Positions 46,615 to 55,294 of a stretch of 64,000 nt of DNA are shown here, one piece after another. The DNA lies in NCBI RefSeq assembly GCF_022259695.1, contig NZ_CP092099.1:480471-544470 (forward strand), read 5' to 3'. The position numbers were made by a program, and so were the translations under genes. The DNA is from Flaviramulus sp. BrNp1-15 (GTDB lineage Bacteria; Bacteroidota; Bacteroidia; Flavobacteriales; Flavobacteriaceae). The notes under the pieces are model-generated. The model saw nothing but the letters and a program-made list of their open reading frames with translations. It made no database searches and was not told the origin of the DNA. Position 1 is the stretch's first letter. Every line of letters begins with the position of its first letter.

Positions 46615-47869
46615 TTTTTTTTGAAGGTTCTAACTGGAACACTTTTTTAATAAGTTCTAAACTTTCGTCTGTAGAAACATCATCATCTTTTAAATGATGT
46701 GCAAAATGATTTGTTATTTTCTGAATGATGTTGTTGCTAATTATTTCGGCTTGCGATTCGTTAAAATCAGATAGTTTTTTGCGTTGTGTATCTAATTCAG
46801 CTGCAGCAAAATCATTTAGTTTATGCTTTAAAGCTTTAATAGTTGGAGCAAACTTTCTGGTTTCTAGCCAATTATTAAACTCTTTTTTTACATCTTCAAT
46901 AATAGCTTCAGCTAATGGAATGTGTTTTTTACGAGCTTCTAAAGTTTCATCAGTAATTTTAGATAAATGATCTAAATGAACAAGTTTAACATTACTGAGT
47001 TCTTCAACGTTTTCATTTACGTTTTTAGGAATAGATAAATCTAAAATTAAAAGCGGTTTTTGAGTTTGAATAATGTGTTTATCTATTGTTGGGCGTTGTG
47101 CACCAGTAGCAACAATTAAAATATTAGAGTTATTGATTTCTTCTTGTAGGTTAGCATAATCTTTAACCAATAAATTGAATTTTCCAGCAACTTGTTCTGC
47201 CTTATCTTTGGTTCTGTTTATTAAGGTAATATGCTCGTTTTGTGTGTGTTTTACTAAGTTTTCACAAGTGTTTCTACCTATTTTTCCTGTGCCGAAAAGT
47301 AAGATGTTTTTATCAGAAACATTTTCAATATTGTTTAAGATATATTGAACAGACGCAAATGAAACAGAAGTTGCTCCAGATGAAATTTCTGTTTCTGTTT
47401 TAATACGTTTACTAGCTTGAATAACGGCGTTAACTAAGCGTTCTGTAAAATGATTTAGTAAATGGTGTTTTTTTGATAAGCGTGCACTGATTTTTAACTG
47501 ACTTATAATTTCAAAGTCTCCAAGAATTTGACTATCTAAACCAGAACCAACACGAAACATGTGCGCTATAGCGTCTTTATTTTTATATATGTAAGCAACT
47601 TCTTGAAATTCTTCAACTGTGCCACGCGTATTTTCGCAAAGTAATTGAATAAGCTGAAAAGGATGTTGCGCAAAACCGTAGATTTCGGTTCGGTTACAAG
47701 TAGAAGTAACTATCAAGCTTTCAATATCATTTTCTTTGGCTTGATTTAACAACCTTAGCTTAGAATCTTCGTCTAAACTAAAGTGCCCACGAATGTCTGC
47801 ATCGGCTTTTTTGTAACTTAAACCAATGGCATAAAAGTAATTACTTCTTGAAATATTGTACTTCTGCAT
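46607..47869 (-). CDS. hemA: glutamyl-tRNA reductase
   Basis: First committed haem enzyme: NADPH reduces glutamyl-tRNA to glutamate-1-semialdehyde. The 420-residue protein has the catalytic Cys in VTSTCNRTEIYG (about residue 58), the GSGLDSQILGDFEI stretch, an NADPH-binding GTGKIGRNTCENL (about 192-204) and a C-terminal dimerisation helix region. HemL, the next enzyme, is not in the window. It leads the minus-strand operon, has a TATTTTTG element 24 bases upstream, and is divergent from an AraC regulator, which is the obvious candidate controller. Confidence 0.97.
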   Translation of the reverse strand: MQKYNISRSNYFYAIGLSYKKADADIRGHFSLDEDSKLRLLNQAKENDIESLIVTSTCNRTEIYGFAQHPFQLIQLLCENTRGTVEEFQEVAYIYKNKDAIAHMFRVGSGLDSQILGDFEIISQLKISARLSKKHHLLNHFTERLVNAVIQASKRIKTETEISSGATSVSFASVQYILNNIENVSDKNILLFGTGKIGRNTCENLVKHTQNEHITLINRTKDKAEQVAGKFNLLVKDYANLQEEINNSNILIVATGAQRPTIDKHIIQTQKPLLILDLSIPKNVNENVEELSNVKLVHLDHLSKITDETLEARKKHIPLAEAIIEDVKKEFNNWLETRKFAPTIKALKHKLNDFAAAELDTQRKKLSDFNESQAEIISNNIIQKITNHFAHHLKDDDVSTDESLELIKKVFQLEPSKKNV

Positions 47870-47892
47870 GCTAATACCTGAAAATGTGAGGC

Positions 47893-47900
47893 AAAAATAT
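47893..47900 (-). promoter_or_regulatory. -7 element TATTTTTG for the haem operon
   Basis: Minus-strand TATTTTTG matches TAnnTTTG and would start transcription about 17 bases before the hemA ATG at 47869. No TTG occurs at the usual distance, which would fit a promoter needing an activator. Confidence 0.55.
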
Positions 47901-47993
47901 GCGGATGGGCATTAAAAAAATAACGCTCAAAGAACTTTTTGTGTCGCTTGTGGTTTTTTATCGTTGTTTTTTCTAATTCAATGATAAATGTTA

Positions 47994-48001
47994 TACTTTT
48001 G
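47994..48001 (+). promoter_or_regulatory. -7 element TACTTTTG for the AraC gene
   Basis: TACTTTTG matches TAnnTTTG and lies 57 bases before the AraC start codon. The upstream TTG at 47964 is too far (27 bases). With the divergent hemA element it defines a regulatory gap of about 93 bases. Confidence 0.5.
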
Positions 48002-48058
48002 CAATAAAACAGGCAGATTTTTATTGTTTAATTTAGAACCAATCTAAATAAAAAGACT

Positions 48059-48958
48059 ATGAATCAGGAATTGAGTGCCAAAAAAAATGTCGCCAAAAGT
48101 TCTTTTGATGAAACAAAAGTTGATGATGGTGTTTTTGTGCTTACGCATAAAAATGAAACCAACGAAGTTCAAGCTCTTGAAAAAGAAATAGATAATGATT
48201 ACATTCAATTTCATTTTTGCGTAAAAGGTTCCAGTCAATTTGTTTTTAACGAAGGCCGGTACAAATTAAATATTCTTGAAGAAAATTCATTATTACTTTA
48301 TAATCCACAACGAAACCTTCCTATAGATCTTCAAATAAATCCGCATACGTGGATGGTTTCTATATTAATTTCAATTAAAAATTTTCATGGATTATTTTCC
48401 CAAGAGGCAGATTATATCACCTTTTTAAGTGAAGATAATAAGGATAAAAAATATTATAAAGACGGTGTTATTTCGCCATCTATGGCTATTGTATTAAATC
48501 AATTAATTAATTTTAATTTAAATTCTTCTATAAAATCGCTTTATTTTAAAGGAAAAGCTTACGAGCTTTTAAGTTTGTATTTTAATAGAAGTGAAGATGC
48601 TAATGTAGAACAATGTCCGTTTTTGGTAGACGAAGCCAATGTAATAAAGATTAGAAAAGCCAAAGATATTATTATTACTCGTATGGCAGAACCACCAAGT
48701 TTACAAGAATTAGCAGATGAAATTGGACTGAGTTTAAAAAAGCTTAAAGAAGGGTTTAAACAAATTTACGGCGATTCTGTTTTTAGTTTCTTGTTTGATT
48801 ACAAAATGGAAGTGGCTAGAAAATTATTAGAAGCAGGCGATGATAATGTAAATGAGGTAGGACTAAAAGTTGGTTATAGTACATCAAGCCATTTTATTGC
48901 TGCGTTTAAAAAGAAATATGGAACTACACCCAAAAAGTATGTAATGTCATTGAGTTAA
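48059..48958 (+). CDS. AraC family transcriptional regulator (divergent from hemA)
   Basis: A 299-residue regulator. The C-terminal ~95 residues hold two helix-turn-helix units typical of AraC/XylS: LQELADEIGLSLKKLKEGFK (about 217-236) and VGYSTSSHFIAAFKKKYGTT (about 273-292). The N-terminal ~200 residues form a ligand or dimerisation domain with a cupin-like FHFCVKGSSQFVFNEG (about 57-72) but no close named family. Position opposite hemA, across a short two-promoter gap, suggests it controls the haem operon and itself; this is inference. A small ORF follows 10 bases later. Confidence 0.92.
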   Translation: MNQELSAKKNVAKSSFDETKVDDGVFVLTHKNETNEVQALEKEIDNDYIQFHFCVKGSSQFVFNEGRYKLNILEENSLLLYNPQRNLPIDLQINPHTWMVSILISIKNFHGLFSQEADYITFLSEDNKDKKYYKDGVISPSMAIVLNQLINFNLNSSIKSLYFKGKAYELLSLYFNRSEDANVEQCPFLVDEANVIKIRKAKDIIITRMAEPPSLQELADEIGLSLKKLKEGFKQIYGDSVFSFLFDYKMEVARKLLEAGDDNVNEVGLKVGYSTSSHFIAAFKKKYGTTPKKYVMSLS

Positions 48959-48968
48959 GTTTATAGTG

Positions 48969-49130
48969 ATGAAATATTTAACACCAGAAATAGCAGCATT
49001 ATCTAAAAACATGAACACAAAATCTTTAGTGCGTTCAAATATTTCTTGTGGCATTTTTCAAGATTGTGATTATAATGAAGAACGTCCAAAATTATACTAT
49101 CAAGAAAATTTTGAAAAAGAGAAAAATTAA
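48969..49130 (+). CDS. small ORF, 53 residues, between AraC and ThuA genes
   Basis: ATG to TAA encodes 53 residues with two cysteines (SNISCGIFQDCDYNEE) and a charged C terminus (YYQENFEKEKN). It starts 10 bases after the AraC stop and ends 3 bases before the ThuA-like start, filling the gap precisely, which argues it is a real gene of the same transcript. No family recognised. The cysteine pair could bind a metal or form a disulfide, but the protein has no signal sequence. A role beside the haem locus is speculative. Confidence 0.6.
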   Translation: MKYLTPEIAALSKNMNTKSLVRSNISCGIFQDCDYNEERPKLYYQENFEKEKN

Positions 49131-49133
49131 AGT

Positions 49134-49841
49134 ATGAAAACAATTTTAATTATTCTAACCATGTGTATTACTGGATTGTCTCAAGCCTCAGAAAAAGTTC
49201 TTGTGTTTTCTAAAACAAAAGAATATCGTCATGAATCTATAGAAGCAGGTGTTAAGGCTATTGTTAAACTTGGAAAAGAAAATAATTTTGAAGTTACACA
49301 CACCGAAGATTCAAAAATGTTTTCATTAGAGAATTTAAAGTCATACAATTTGGTTGTTTTTTTAAGCACTTCTGGTAATGTCTTGAATAGAAAGCAGCAA
49401 AAAGCTTTTAAAAATTACATTAATAATGGAGGGAATTTTGTTGGAGTACATTCAGCCACAGCCACAGAATATAATTGGGAATGGTATAACGAATTAATTG
49501 GTGCTTATTTTCTAGATCATCCAGAAATGAGTCATGCAACAATAAACATATCAGAAAAAACACATCCTTCGACACAACATTTACCTAAAGTATGGAACAG
49601 GTACGACGAATGGTATAATTTTGAATCTGTAAAAGATGATATTAATATAGTATTAACATTAGATGAGTCTAGTTACAAAGGAGGGAAACATGGTGATTTT
49701 CACCCTATAGCTTGGTGTAAAGAGTTCAATAATTCGCGCATGTTTTATACGGGACTAGGACATACAGAAGCATCTTATAAAGAACCAGAATTTACACAAC
49801 ATTTGCTTGGTGGAATTTTATACTGTTTAAAAAAATATTAA
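49134..49841 (+). CDS. ThuA-like domain protein
   Basis: A 235-residue exported protein: signal peptide (about 1-18, ending SQAS) and one ThuA-like (class I glutamine amidotransferase-like fold) domain, with VLVFSKTKEYRHESIEAGV, FVGVHSATATEYNWEWY, PIAWCKEFNNSRMFYTGLGH and a final HLLGGILYCL. ThuA domains occur in trehalose or sugar utilisation and in many secreted glycoside-related proteins; catalytic activity is not established. It follows the 53-residue ORF by 3 bases. Confidence 0.9.
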   Translation: MKTILIILTMCITGLSQASEKVLVFSKTKEYRHESIEAGVKAIVKLGKENNFEVTHTEDSKMFSLENLKSYNLVVFLSTSGNVLNRKQQKAFKNYINNGGNFVGVHSATATEYNWEWYNELIGAYFLDHPEMSHATINISEKTHPSTQHLPKVWNRYDEWYNFESVKDDINIVLTLDESSYKGGKHGDFHPIAWCKEFNNSRMFYTGLGHTEASYKEPEFTQHLLGGILYCLKKY

Positions 49842-50270
49842 AAAGCTATTTTATTGAATTTTGCCACCAAAAATTGCATTTGGTTTTAAGTATTAAAAAT
49901 TCATTTTTACAACTCATAGTATATTAAACTTTTCATATTATTCTCTATTTCTTCACACGTAAATAAAATCTTAATAAAATAACATTAAGTGTATTTCATC
50001 GATTTTATTTGTATTTCAACTGTTTTTTTAAAAATAATAATTATGTTTGAATTGTTATTAACCAATAAATCAGATAAATAGAAATCTTATTACTAAAAGA
50101 ATTTGAACCAAAATCCTCGCTAAAAAGTAAGCCTGATATAACGTTTTTGTTATAAAAGGTGAATCAGTTTAATTAAAAGCAACCTAAAAACTGATTTAAA
50201 AACCCTCAAAATAAAATAGCTAACCATATAAGTTTAAAAGTAATTTTTAACTTATATAAATACCCTAATC
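49842..50270. other. 429-base AT-rich gap with two weak hairpins
   Basis: TATGTTTG at 50042-50049 matches TAnnTTTG but lacks an upstream TTG. AATCAGTTT and AAACTGATT near 50162-50196 can pair, and ATATAAGTTTAAAAG with TTTTTAACTTATAT (50226-50258) forms an imperfect hairpin 12 bases before the next ATG. No ORF of note is present. Confidence 0.4.
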
Positions 50271-51020
50271 ATGAATAAAATAATATTAAAAACCTTAGTA
50301 GTTTTTTGTTTAATTACATCTTGTAAAACAAAAGAAGTATCAGAATTCGCAGCAGATGAGTGTGAGTTATTTAAAATTGGTAATTATGTATTTTACAACC
50401 CAAGAATATACGAACGTCCGGTAATATTCGAAAAAGGTAGTCATGCTTTACTCCACAAAGAATATGTGCCTGTTTGGTATGCTGGTTATTGTGCAGAAAA
50501 TTTACCTTCTTACTTTAAAACTGCAGATGAGTTTATTAAACATGTATACTCAAAAAAAATAGAAAAGAAGAGTTTGCCTTACTACAGTAAATTCTATAAT
50601 ATCAATAAAGAAAATAGTAAAGGACTAAGGTCTATGTATCATGATGATTACCACTTATTATTTAGAGGGACTGTTAGTGTGAAAAATTTATCCTCAGGAA
50701 ATGAATACCTTCTTGTAGCTGGTAAAAGCTATATATCTAATGAGTCTGATTATGATAAGAATACAGATTTTTATGAAAATGATGTAAAATCTATGTTTGC
50801 CTTTTTATTAGAAGATGGAGTTTATAAATCTGTAGATATAGATTATGTTACTGGAAATTTTACTAAAGTACAACATGATAGAGTATATGATATTCTAAAT
50901 ACAAAAACCCTAGTAAATTCTCTTTGTGTAGAAAATGTAAACACAATTAAAAAACCAAACTTTAATAGTTCAGAATTACCAAGGTGGGTTTATAATAAAA
51001 CAGAATTAGATGAAGATTAG
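50271..51020 (+). CDS. lipoprotein of unknown function
   Basis: A 249-residue lipoprotein: signal sequence MNKIILKTLVVFCLITSC with lipobox ITSC and the acylated cysteine at residue 18. The mature part has no motif I recognise; it contains several Tyr/Asp-rich stretches (YYSKFYNINKENSKGLRSMY; DYDKNTDFYENDVKSMF) and looks like a mixed alpha/beta periplasmic protein. It stands alone with a long AT-rich leader and a strong terminator, between the ThuA-like gene and hemH. Base composition is like its neighbours. Confidence 0.82.
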   Translation: MNKIILKTLVVFCLITSCKTKEVSEFAADECELFKIGNYVFYNPRIYERPVIFEKGSHALLHKEYVPVWYAGYCAENLPSYFKTADEFIKHVYSKKIEKKSLPYYSKFYNINKENSKGLRSMYHDDYHLLFRGTVSVKNLSSGNEYLLVAGKSYISNESDYDKNTDFYENDVKSMFAFLLEDGVYKSVDIDYVTGNFTKVQHDRVYDILNTKTLVNSLCVENVNTIKKPNFNSSELPRWVYNKTELDED

Positions 51021-51072
51021 ATTTTGTTAAATAAATTCTTTATTTAACAAAGCCATTTTTTTAATTAAAGAC

Positions 51073-51109
51073 AAGGATGCTTAAAAAATATTTTTAAGCA
51101 TCCTTTTGT
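51073..51109 (+). terminator. terminator before hemH
   Basis: Perfect 15-base stem AAGGATGCTTAAAAA / TTTTTAAGCATCCTT around ATA, then TTTGTG. It ends the lipoprotein transcript. Confidence 0.9.
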
Positions 51110-51187
51110 GTTTATAAAAACTATAAAACCATATTAAAATAAATGCTTTTCTTTATTCTATATACTAAACCATTAAAATTTGTATTG

Positions 51188-51195
51188 TATTTTTG
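51188..51195 (+). promoter_or_regulatory. -7 element TATTTTTG for hemH
   Basis: TATTTTTG matches TAnnTTTG and is 18 bases before the hemH ATG. As with hemA, no TTG lies at the standard distance. Confidence 0.55.
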
Positions 51196-51213
51196 CAATT
51201 ATAAAAAAGCAGT

Positions 51214-52260
51214 ATGAAAAAAGGAATATTATTAGTTAATCTAGGGTCGCCAGATAGTCCAACACCAAAAGACGTTAAAAAATATTTGGGTGAATTTTTA
51301 ATGGACGAACGTGTTATAGATATACCTTATATAGCAAGAACAGCTTTAGTTAAAGGTATTATTTTAAAAACGCGCCCAAAGCAATCTGCAGCAGCTTATA
51401 AAAAAATCTGGTGGGACGAAGGTTCACCACTTATTGTACTTTCAGAAAGACTTCAAAATAAAGTACAAAAACAGGTAGATGTTCCTATTGCATTAGCTAT
51501 GCGCTATGGAAGTATGACTATTAAAAAAGGACTTCAAGAACTTGTAGATAAAGGTGTAGATGAGGTTTTGTTGTTTCCATTATATCCTCAGTTCGCTATG
51601 GCAACGACCGAAACTATTACGGTTTTAGCAGAAGAATTACGACAAGAACATTTTCCTAATTTAAAAATTGAATCTGTTCCGGCATTTTATAACAAACCAG
51701 ATTATATAGAAGTGCTTTCAAACTCTATAAAAAAGCATTTAGAAGGTAAAAATTATGAGCATTTATTGTTCTCTTACCATGGGGTTCCAGAACGTCATAT
51801 AAAAAAGAGCGATGTTACAAAATCGCACTGTAAACCAAGTGATAAAGTAGAATGTCTTTGTTGTAAAACTCCAAGTAAAGCGCATGAGTATTGCTATAAA
51901 CACCAATGTAAAGAAGTAACGCGTTTAGTTGCTGAAGCATTGAATTTAGAAGAAAACACATTTTCTACATCATTTCAATCGCGTTTAGGTTTCGACCCAT
52001 GGTTACAACCTTATACCGACAGAACCATTGAACGTTTAGGAAAACAGGGTATTAAAAATATGGCTATTGTTACACCAGCTTTTGTAAGCGATTGTTTAGA
52101 GACTTTAGAAGAAATTGCCATGGAAGGTCAAGAAATTTTTCATGAAATGGGCGGTAAAGATTTCACAACAGTACCATGCTTAAATGATGATGACGAATGG
52201 GTTGCATTGCTCGCAAAGTGGATAAACCAATGGTCTAAAGCTTCAGTTGAAACCGTTTAA
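51214..52260 (+). CDS. hemH: ferrochelatase
   Basis: Inserts Fe2+ into protoporphyrin IX to make protohaem. The 348-residue enzyme has the conserved FSYHGVPERHIK with catalytic His189, the N-terminal GILLVNLGSPDSPTP, and PAFVSDCLETLEEI with the conserved acidic helix. Six cysteines (206, 214, 216, 217, 227, 232) cluster just after the active-site histidine, as in the internal [2Fe-2S] segment known from some bacterial ferrochelatases. The hemJ gene follows after 2 bases. It lies 3 kb from hemA on the opposite strand, outside the main haem operon. Confidence 0.97.
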   Translation: MKKGILLVNLGSPDSPTPKDVKKYLGEFLMDERVIDIPYIARTALVKGIILKTRPKQSAAAYKKIWWDEGSPLIVLSERLQNKVQKQVDVPIALAMRYGSMTIKKGLQELVDKGVDEVLLFPLYPQFAMATTETITVLAEELRQEHFPNLKIESVPAFYNKPDYIEVLSNSIKKHLEGKNYEHLLFSYHGVPERHIKKSDVTKSHCKPSDKVECLCCKTPSKAHEYCYKHQCKEVTRLVAEALNLEENTFSTSFQSRLGFDPWLQPYTDRTIERLGKQGIKNMAIVTPAFVSDCLETLEEIAMEGQEIFHEMGGKDFTTVPCLNDDDEWVALLAKWINQWSKASVETV

Positions 52261-52262
52261 TA

Positions 52263-52811
52263 ATGGAATACTACAATTACATAAAATCATTTCATCTTAT
52301 TTTTGTAATCACCTGGTTTGCTGGTTTGTTTTATATTCCGCGTTTGTTTGTTTACCAAATAGAAGCGTTTCATAAACCATCGCCAGATAAAGAAATTTTA
52401 GGAAAACAGTTAAAACTTATGGCAAAACGCTTGTGGTTTATCATTACATGGCCATCAGCAATTTTGTCAACTATATTTGCCGTTTGGTTACTTATTTTAC
52501 AGCCTTTTTGGTTACAACAACCATGGATGCATGTAAAACTTGTATTTGTAGTATTGCTTATAATTTATCATTTAAAAACGCATCAATATTACAAGCAATT
52601 GCAAAACGATGTGGTAAAAAAATCGTCTAGCTTTATGCGTATCTGGAATGAAGGTGCTACGTTTATTCTATTTGCAGTTGTGTTTTTAGTCATTTTAAAA
52701 AACGCTATAAATTGGGTTTGGGGTATTGTAGGTATTTTGGTTTTAGGCGTCCTTATCATGTTAGGATTTAAGATTTACAAAAATATTAGAGAAAAAAAAC
52801 CAGACGCATAA
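52263..52811 (+). CDS. hemJ: protoporphyrinogen oxidase HemJ
   Basis: HemJ oxidises protoporphyrinogen IX to protoporphyrin IX in bacteria lacking HemG or HemY. The 182-residue membrane protein has the family hallmarks: SFHLIFVITWFAGLFYIPRL with the essential His (about 11) and the WFAGLFYIPRLF block, and MHVKLVFVVLLIIYHLKTHQ with the conserved Lys. Four to five membrane helices are evident. It starts 2 bases after hemH, giving direct coupling of the last two haem steps. Confidence 0.92.
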   Translation: MEYYNYIKSFHLIFVITWFAGLFYIPRLFVYQIEAFHKPSPDKEILGKQLKLMAKRLWFIITWPSAILSTIFAVWLLILQPFWLQQPWMHVKLVFVVLLIIYHLKTHQYYKQLQNDVVKKSSSFMRIWNEGATFILFAVVFLVILKNAINWVWGIVGILVLGVLIMLGFKIYKNIREKKPDA

Positions 52812-52812
52812 A

Positions 52813-52898
52813 TTTGGGCGTTACCACAAGTGGTCGGGCTTTCCATTATATCTTTTTTTCGAAACTCAAAAAAGGATGTCATTTCAATCCCTAACGCA
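52813..52898 (+). repeat. dispersed GGGCGTTACC...CTAACGC element, full copy
   Basis: An 86-base element after hemJ. Its ends are inverted (GCGTTA at 52818-52823, TAACGC at 52892-52897) and an inner CTTTTTTT / AAAAAAG hairpin encloses CGAAACT. Its first half matches the minus strand of 9322-9362. Elements of this GGGCGTTAC...CCCTAACGCA pattern are frequent in Bacteroidota gaps. Confidence 0.7.
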
Positions 52899-52982
52899 CT
52901 AATCAGCAAACTAATGGTTTTTTAAATTAGCCTTAGGGTGTTTGGTTTGATTATTGCTATATTTAAAGCATTAATATTTTAA

Positions 52983-54440
52983 ATGAACTTAAGAAAGTTA
53001 TCTCTTCGTACCCGTATTTTTTTAGCCATGATATTTCTGGTATTGTTGGCATCTATACTTATTTCGTCAGTAGCCATATATCAATACAAAGAACAAAGTG
53101 AAGATTACCATAAAGGACGTTTAGAACGTAAAGAAGATAACATTCACACGCATATAAGACGTGTTTTAAATGGTAGGCAAAATACCTGGGAAGTAAAAAC
53201 CGAAAATATTCCGTTAATTTTTAAAGAAGAGATTTATAATATTGCCGATATACACAAACTTCAAATTAACTTATACGATTTAGAAGGCAATTTATTAATC
53301 TCATCAAAAGCAGGGTTGCAAAATTTTTCAGCCGAAAAATGTTTAAGCGCAGAAGTTTTAAACGCCATTACAAACACGGCAGTTCACAGATATGTAGATA
53401 AACACAAGGAAAACGGTGAAACATTTCAATCGTCGTATACAATTATTAAAGATCAAAAATCTAAAGATATTGCAGTATTAAACCTGCCATATTTAGAAAG
53501 TGACGATTTCTTATCTATGGAGCTTAATGAGTTTTTAAAACGTATAGGTTTTGCATTCATGTTTGTATTATTAATGGCTATAGCCATAGCATTTTTACTA
53601 TCTAAATACATTACCAAAACATTGAAAACTATAAGTGATAAAATTAATGCCACACGACTAGAAAAGCGTAATGAGAAAATTGATGTTAATGCTACTAGCG
53701 AAGAGATTTCTACATTAGTAAACTCATACAATAGCATGATTGATGAGCTAGAAGAAAGTGCTGTACAATTAGCAAGAAGTGAGCGTGAGCAAGCTTGGAG
53801 AGAAATGGCAAAACAAGTGGCTCACGAAATTAAAAACCCGCTAACTCCCATGCGTTTAACGGTTCAAAACTTTCAACGTAAGTTTAATCCAAATGATGAA
53901 AACATCACTTCAAAACTAGATGAATACAGTAAAACACTTATTCAGCAAATAGATACGATGAGTTCTATAGCATCGGCGTTTTCAAACTTTGCTAAAATGC
54001 CTGCACAACAAAATGAAACACTTAATGTTGTGAAAATTGTAAAGTTAGCTTTAGATATTTTTAATGAGGATTATATTGTTTTTAAAGCTCAAAAAGAAGA
54101 AATAATTGCAAAATTTGACAGAACTCAACTCATACGTGTGGTTACTAATCTGGTTAAAAATGGAATTCAGTCCATTCCAGATACTCGAACACCTAAAATA
54201 GTTATTAATGTTGGTGAAAACGGAAAAAATGTTGTTATAACTATAACCGATAATGGTGCAGGAATTTCTCAAGAAAATCTAGGAAAAATATTTGAGCCTA
54301 AATTTACTACCAAAAGTAGTGGTATGGGCTTAGGTTTAGCAATGGTAAAAAATATAGTAGAAACCCATAAAGGAAGTATTACATTTGTTTCAGAAAAAGA
54401 TAAAGGCACAACATTTAAAGTCATTTTCCCTAAAGAATAA
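52983..54440 (+). CDS. HAMP-domain sensor histidine kinase
   Basis: A 485-residue inner-membrane kinase: TM1 (about 11-32), a periplasmic sensor of about 155 residues, TM2 (about 190-207), HAMP (about 208-262), a dimerisation domain with the phosphoacceptor His281 (VAHEIKNPLTPMRLTVQNF) and an ATPase domain with VTNLVKNGIQSIPD, ITDNGAGIS and TKSSGMGLGLAMVKNI. The PLTPMR form of the H-box resembles NtrY-type kinases. No response regulator is adjacent, so it is an orphan kinase in this window. Confidence 0.93.
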   Translation: MNLRKLSLRTRIFLAMIFLVLLASILISSVAIYQYKEQSEDYHKGRLERKEDNIHTHIRRVLNGRQNTWEVKTENIPLIFKEEIYNIADIHKLQINLYDLEGNLLISSKAGLQNFSAEKCLSAEVLNAITNTAVHRYVDKHKENGETFQSSYTIIKDQKSKDIAVLNLPYLESDDFLSMELNEFLKRIGFAFMFVLLMAIAIAFLLSKYITKTLKTISDKINATRLEKRNEKIDVNATSEEISTLVNSYNSMIDELEESAVQLARSEREQAWREMAKQVAHEIKNPLTPMRLTVQNFQRKFNPNDENITSKLDEYSKTLIQQIDTMSSIASAFSNFAKMPAQQNETLNVVKIVKLALDIFNEDYIVFKAQKEEIIAKFDRTQLIRVVTNLVKNGIQSIPDTRTPKIVINVGENGKNVVITITDNGAGISQENLGKIFEPKFTTKSSGMGLGLAMVKNIVETHKGSITFVSEKDKGTTFKVIFPKE

Positions 54441-54482
54441 AAGCACTTTTGTTGTAACAAAATCTATTAAAAACTAATAATC

Positions 54483-55265
54483 ATGACTTACAATAATATA
54501 TTAGCCGATGAAAATAACGGCATTACTACAATTACAATTAATCGCCCAAGTAAACTAAATGCCTTAAATAAAGAAACTATAGAAGAGCTTCACAATGCTT
54601 TTGATGCAGCCAATACAAGTAAAACGACTAAAGTTATTATAGTAACAGGAAGTGGCGAAAAAGCTTTTGTTGCTGGAGCAGATATTAGTGAATTTGCAAA
54701 TTTCTCTGTAGAAGAAGGCGCTAAATTAGCAGCAAAAGGACAAGAAATACTTTTTAATTTTGTAGAAAATTTATCTACGCCTGTTATTGCAGCAGTAAAT
54801 GGTTTTGCACTTGGTGGCGGATTAGAATTAGCTATGGCGTGCCATTTTAGAGTAGCTAGCGATAATGCAAAACTAGGTCTTCCAGAAGTGTCTTTAGGTG
54901 TTATTCCTGGGTATGGTGGTACGCAACGTCTACCACAGCTAATAGGCAAAGGTCGCGCTATGGAACTTATTATGACTGCAGGAATGATTGATGCTAATCA
55001 AGCTTTAAATTACGGTTTGGTAAATCATGTTACTGCACAAGATGAGTTAATACCTTTATGCGAAAAAATAGCAATTAAAATTTCTCGTAATTCTACTGTA
55101 GCTATTGGGTCTGCTATAAAAGCAATTAATGCAAATTATAAAACGAGTGTTAATGGTTACGATGTAGAAATTAATGAATTCGGGAACTGTTTTGGTACAG
55201 AAGATTTTAAAGAAGGTACTACAGCATTTTTACAAAAACGAAAGGCAGATTTTCCTGGGAATTAA
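54483..55265 (+). CDS. enoyl-CoA hydratase/isomerase family protein
   Basis: A 260-residue crotonase-fold enzyme, likely hydrating 2-enoyl-CoA in fatty acid or amino acid breakdown. The oxyanion-hole regions are AFVAGADISEFANFS (about 61-75) and AVNGFALGGGLELAMAC (about 101-117); the catalytic glutamates lie in GLPEVSLGVIPGYGGTQRL (about 131-149), both Glu positions being present in ELAMAC and LPEVSLG. Length and motifs match short-chain enoyl-CoA hydratases. It is 42 bases after the kinase gene on the same strand. Confidence 0.93.
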   Translation: MTYNNILADENNGITTITINRPSKLNALNKETIEELHNAFDAANTSKTTKVIIVTGSGEKAFVAGADISEFANFSVEEGAKLAAKGQEILFNFVENLSTPVIAAVNGFALGGGLELAMACHFRVASDNAKLGLPEVSLGVIPGYGGTQRLPQLIGKGRAMELIMTAGMIDANQALNYGLVNHVTAQDELIPLCEKIAIKISRNSTVAIGSAIKAINANYKTSVNGYDVEINEFGNCFGTEDFKEGTTAFLQKRKADFPGN

Positions 55266-55294
55266 GAAATCAAGCTTTGATTAAATTTTAGAAT

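Noticed and set aside
54590-54949. 119-codon open frame on the minus strand
   Set aside because: It is fully antisense to the well-supported enoyl-CoA hydratase gene, resembles no family and is Pro/Ala-rich as expected from reading a coding strand backwards.
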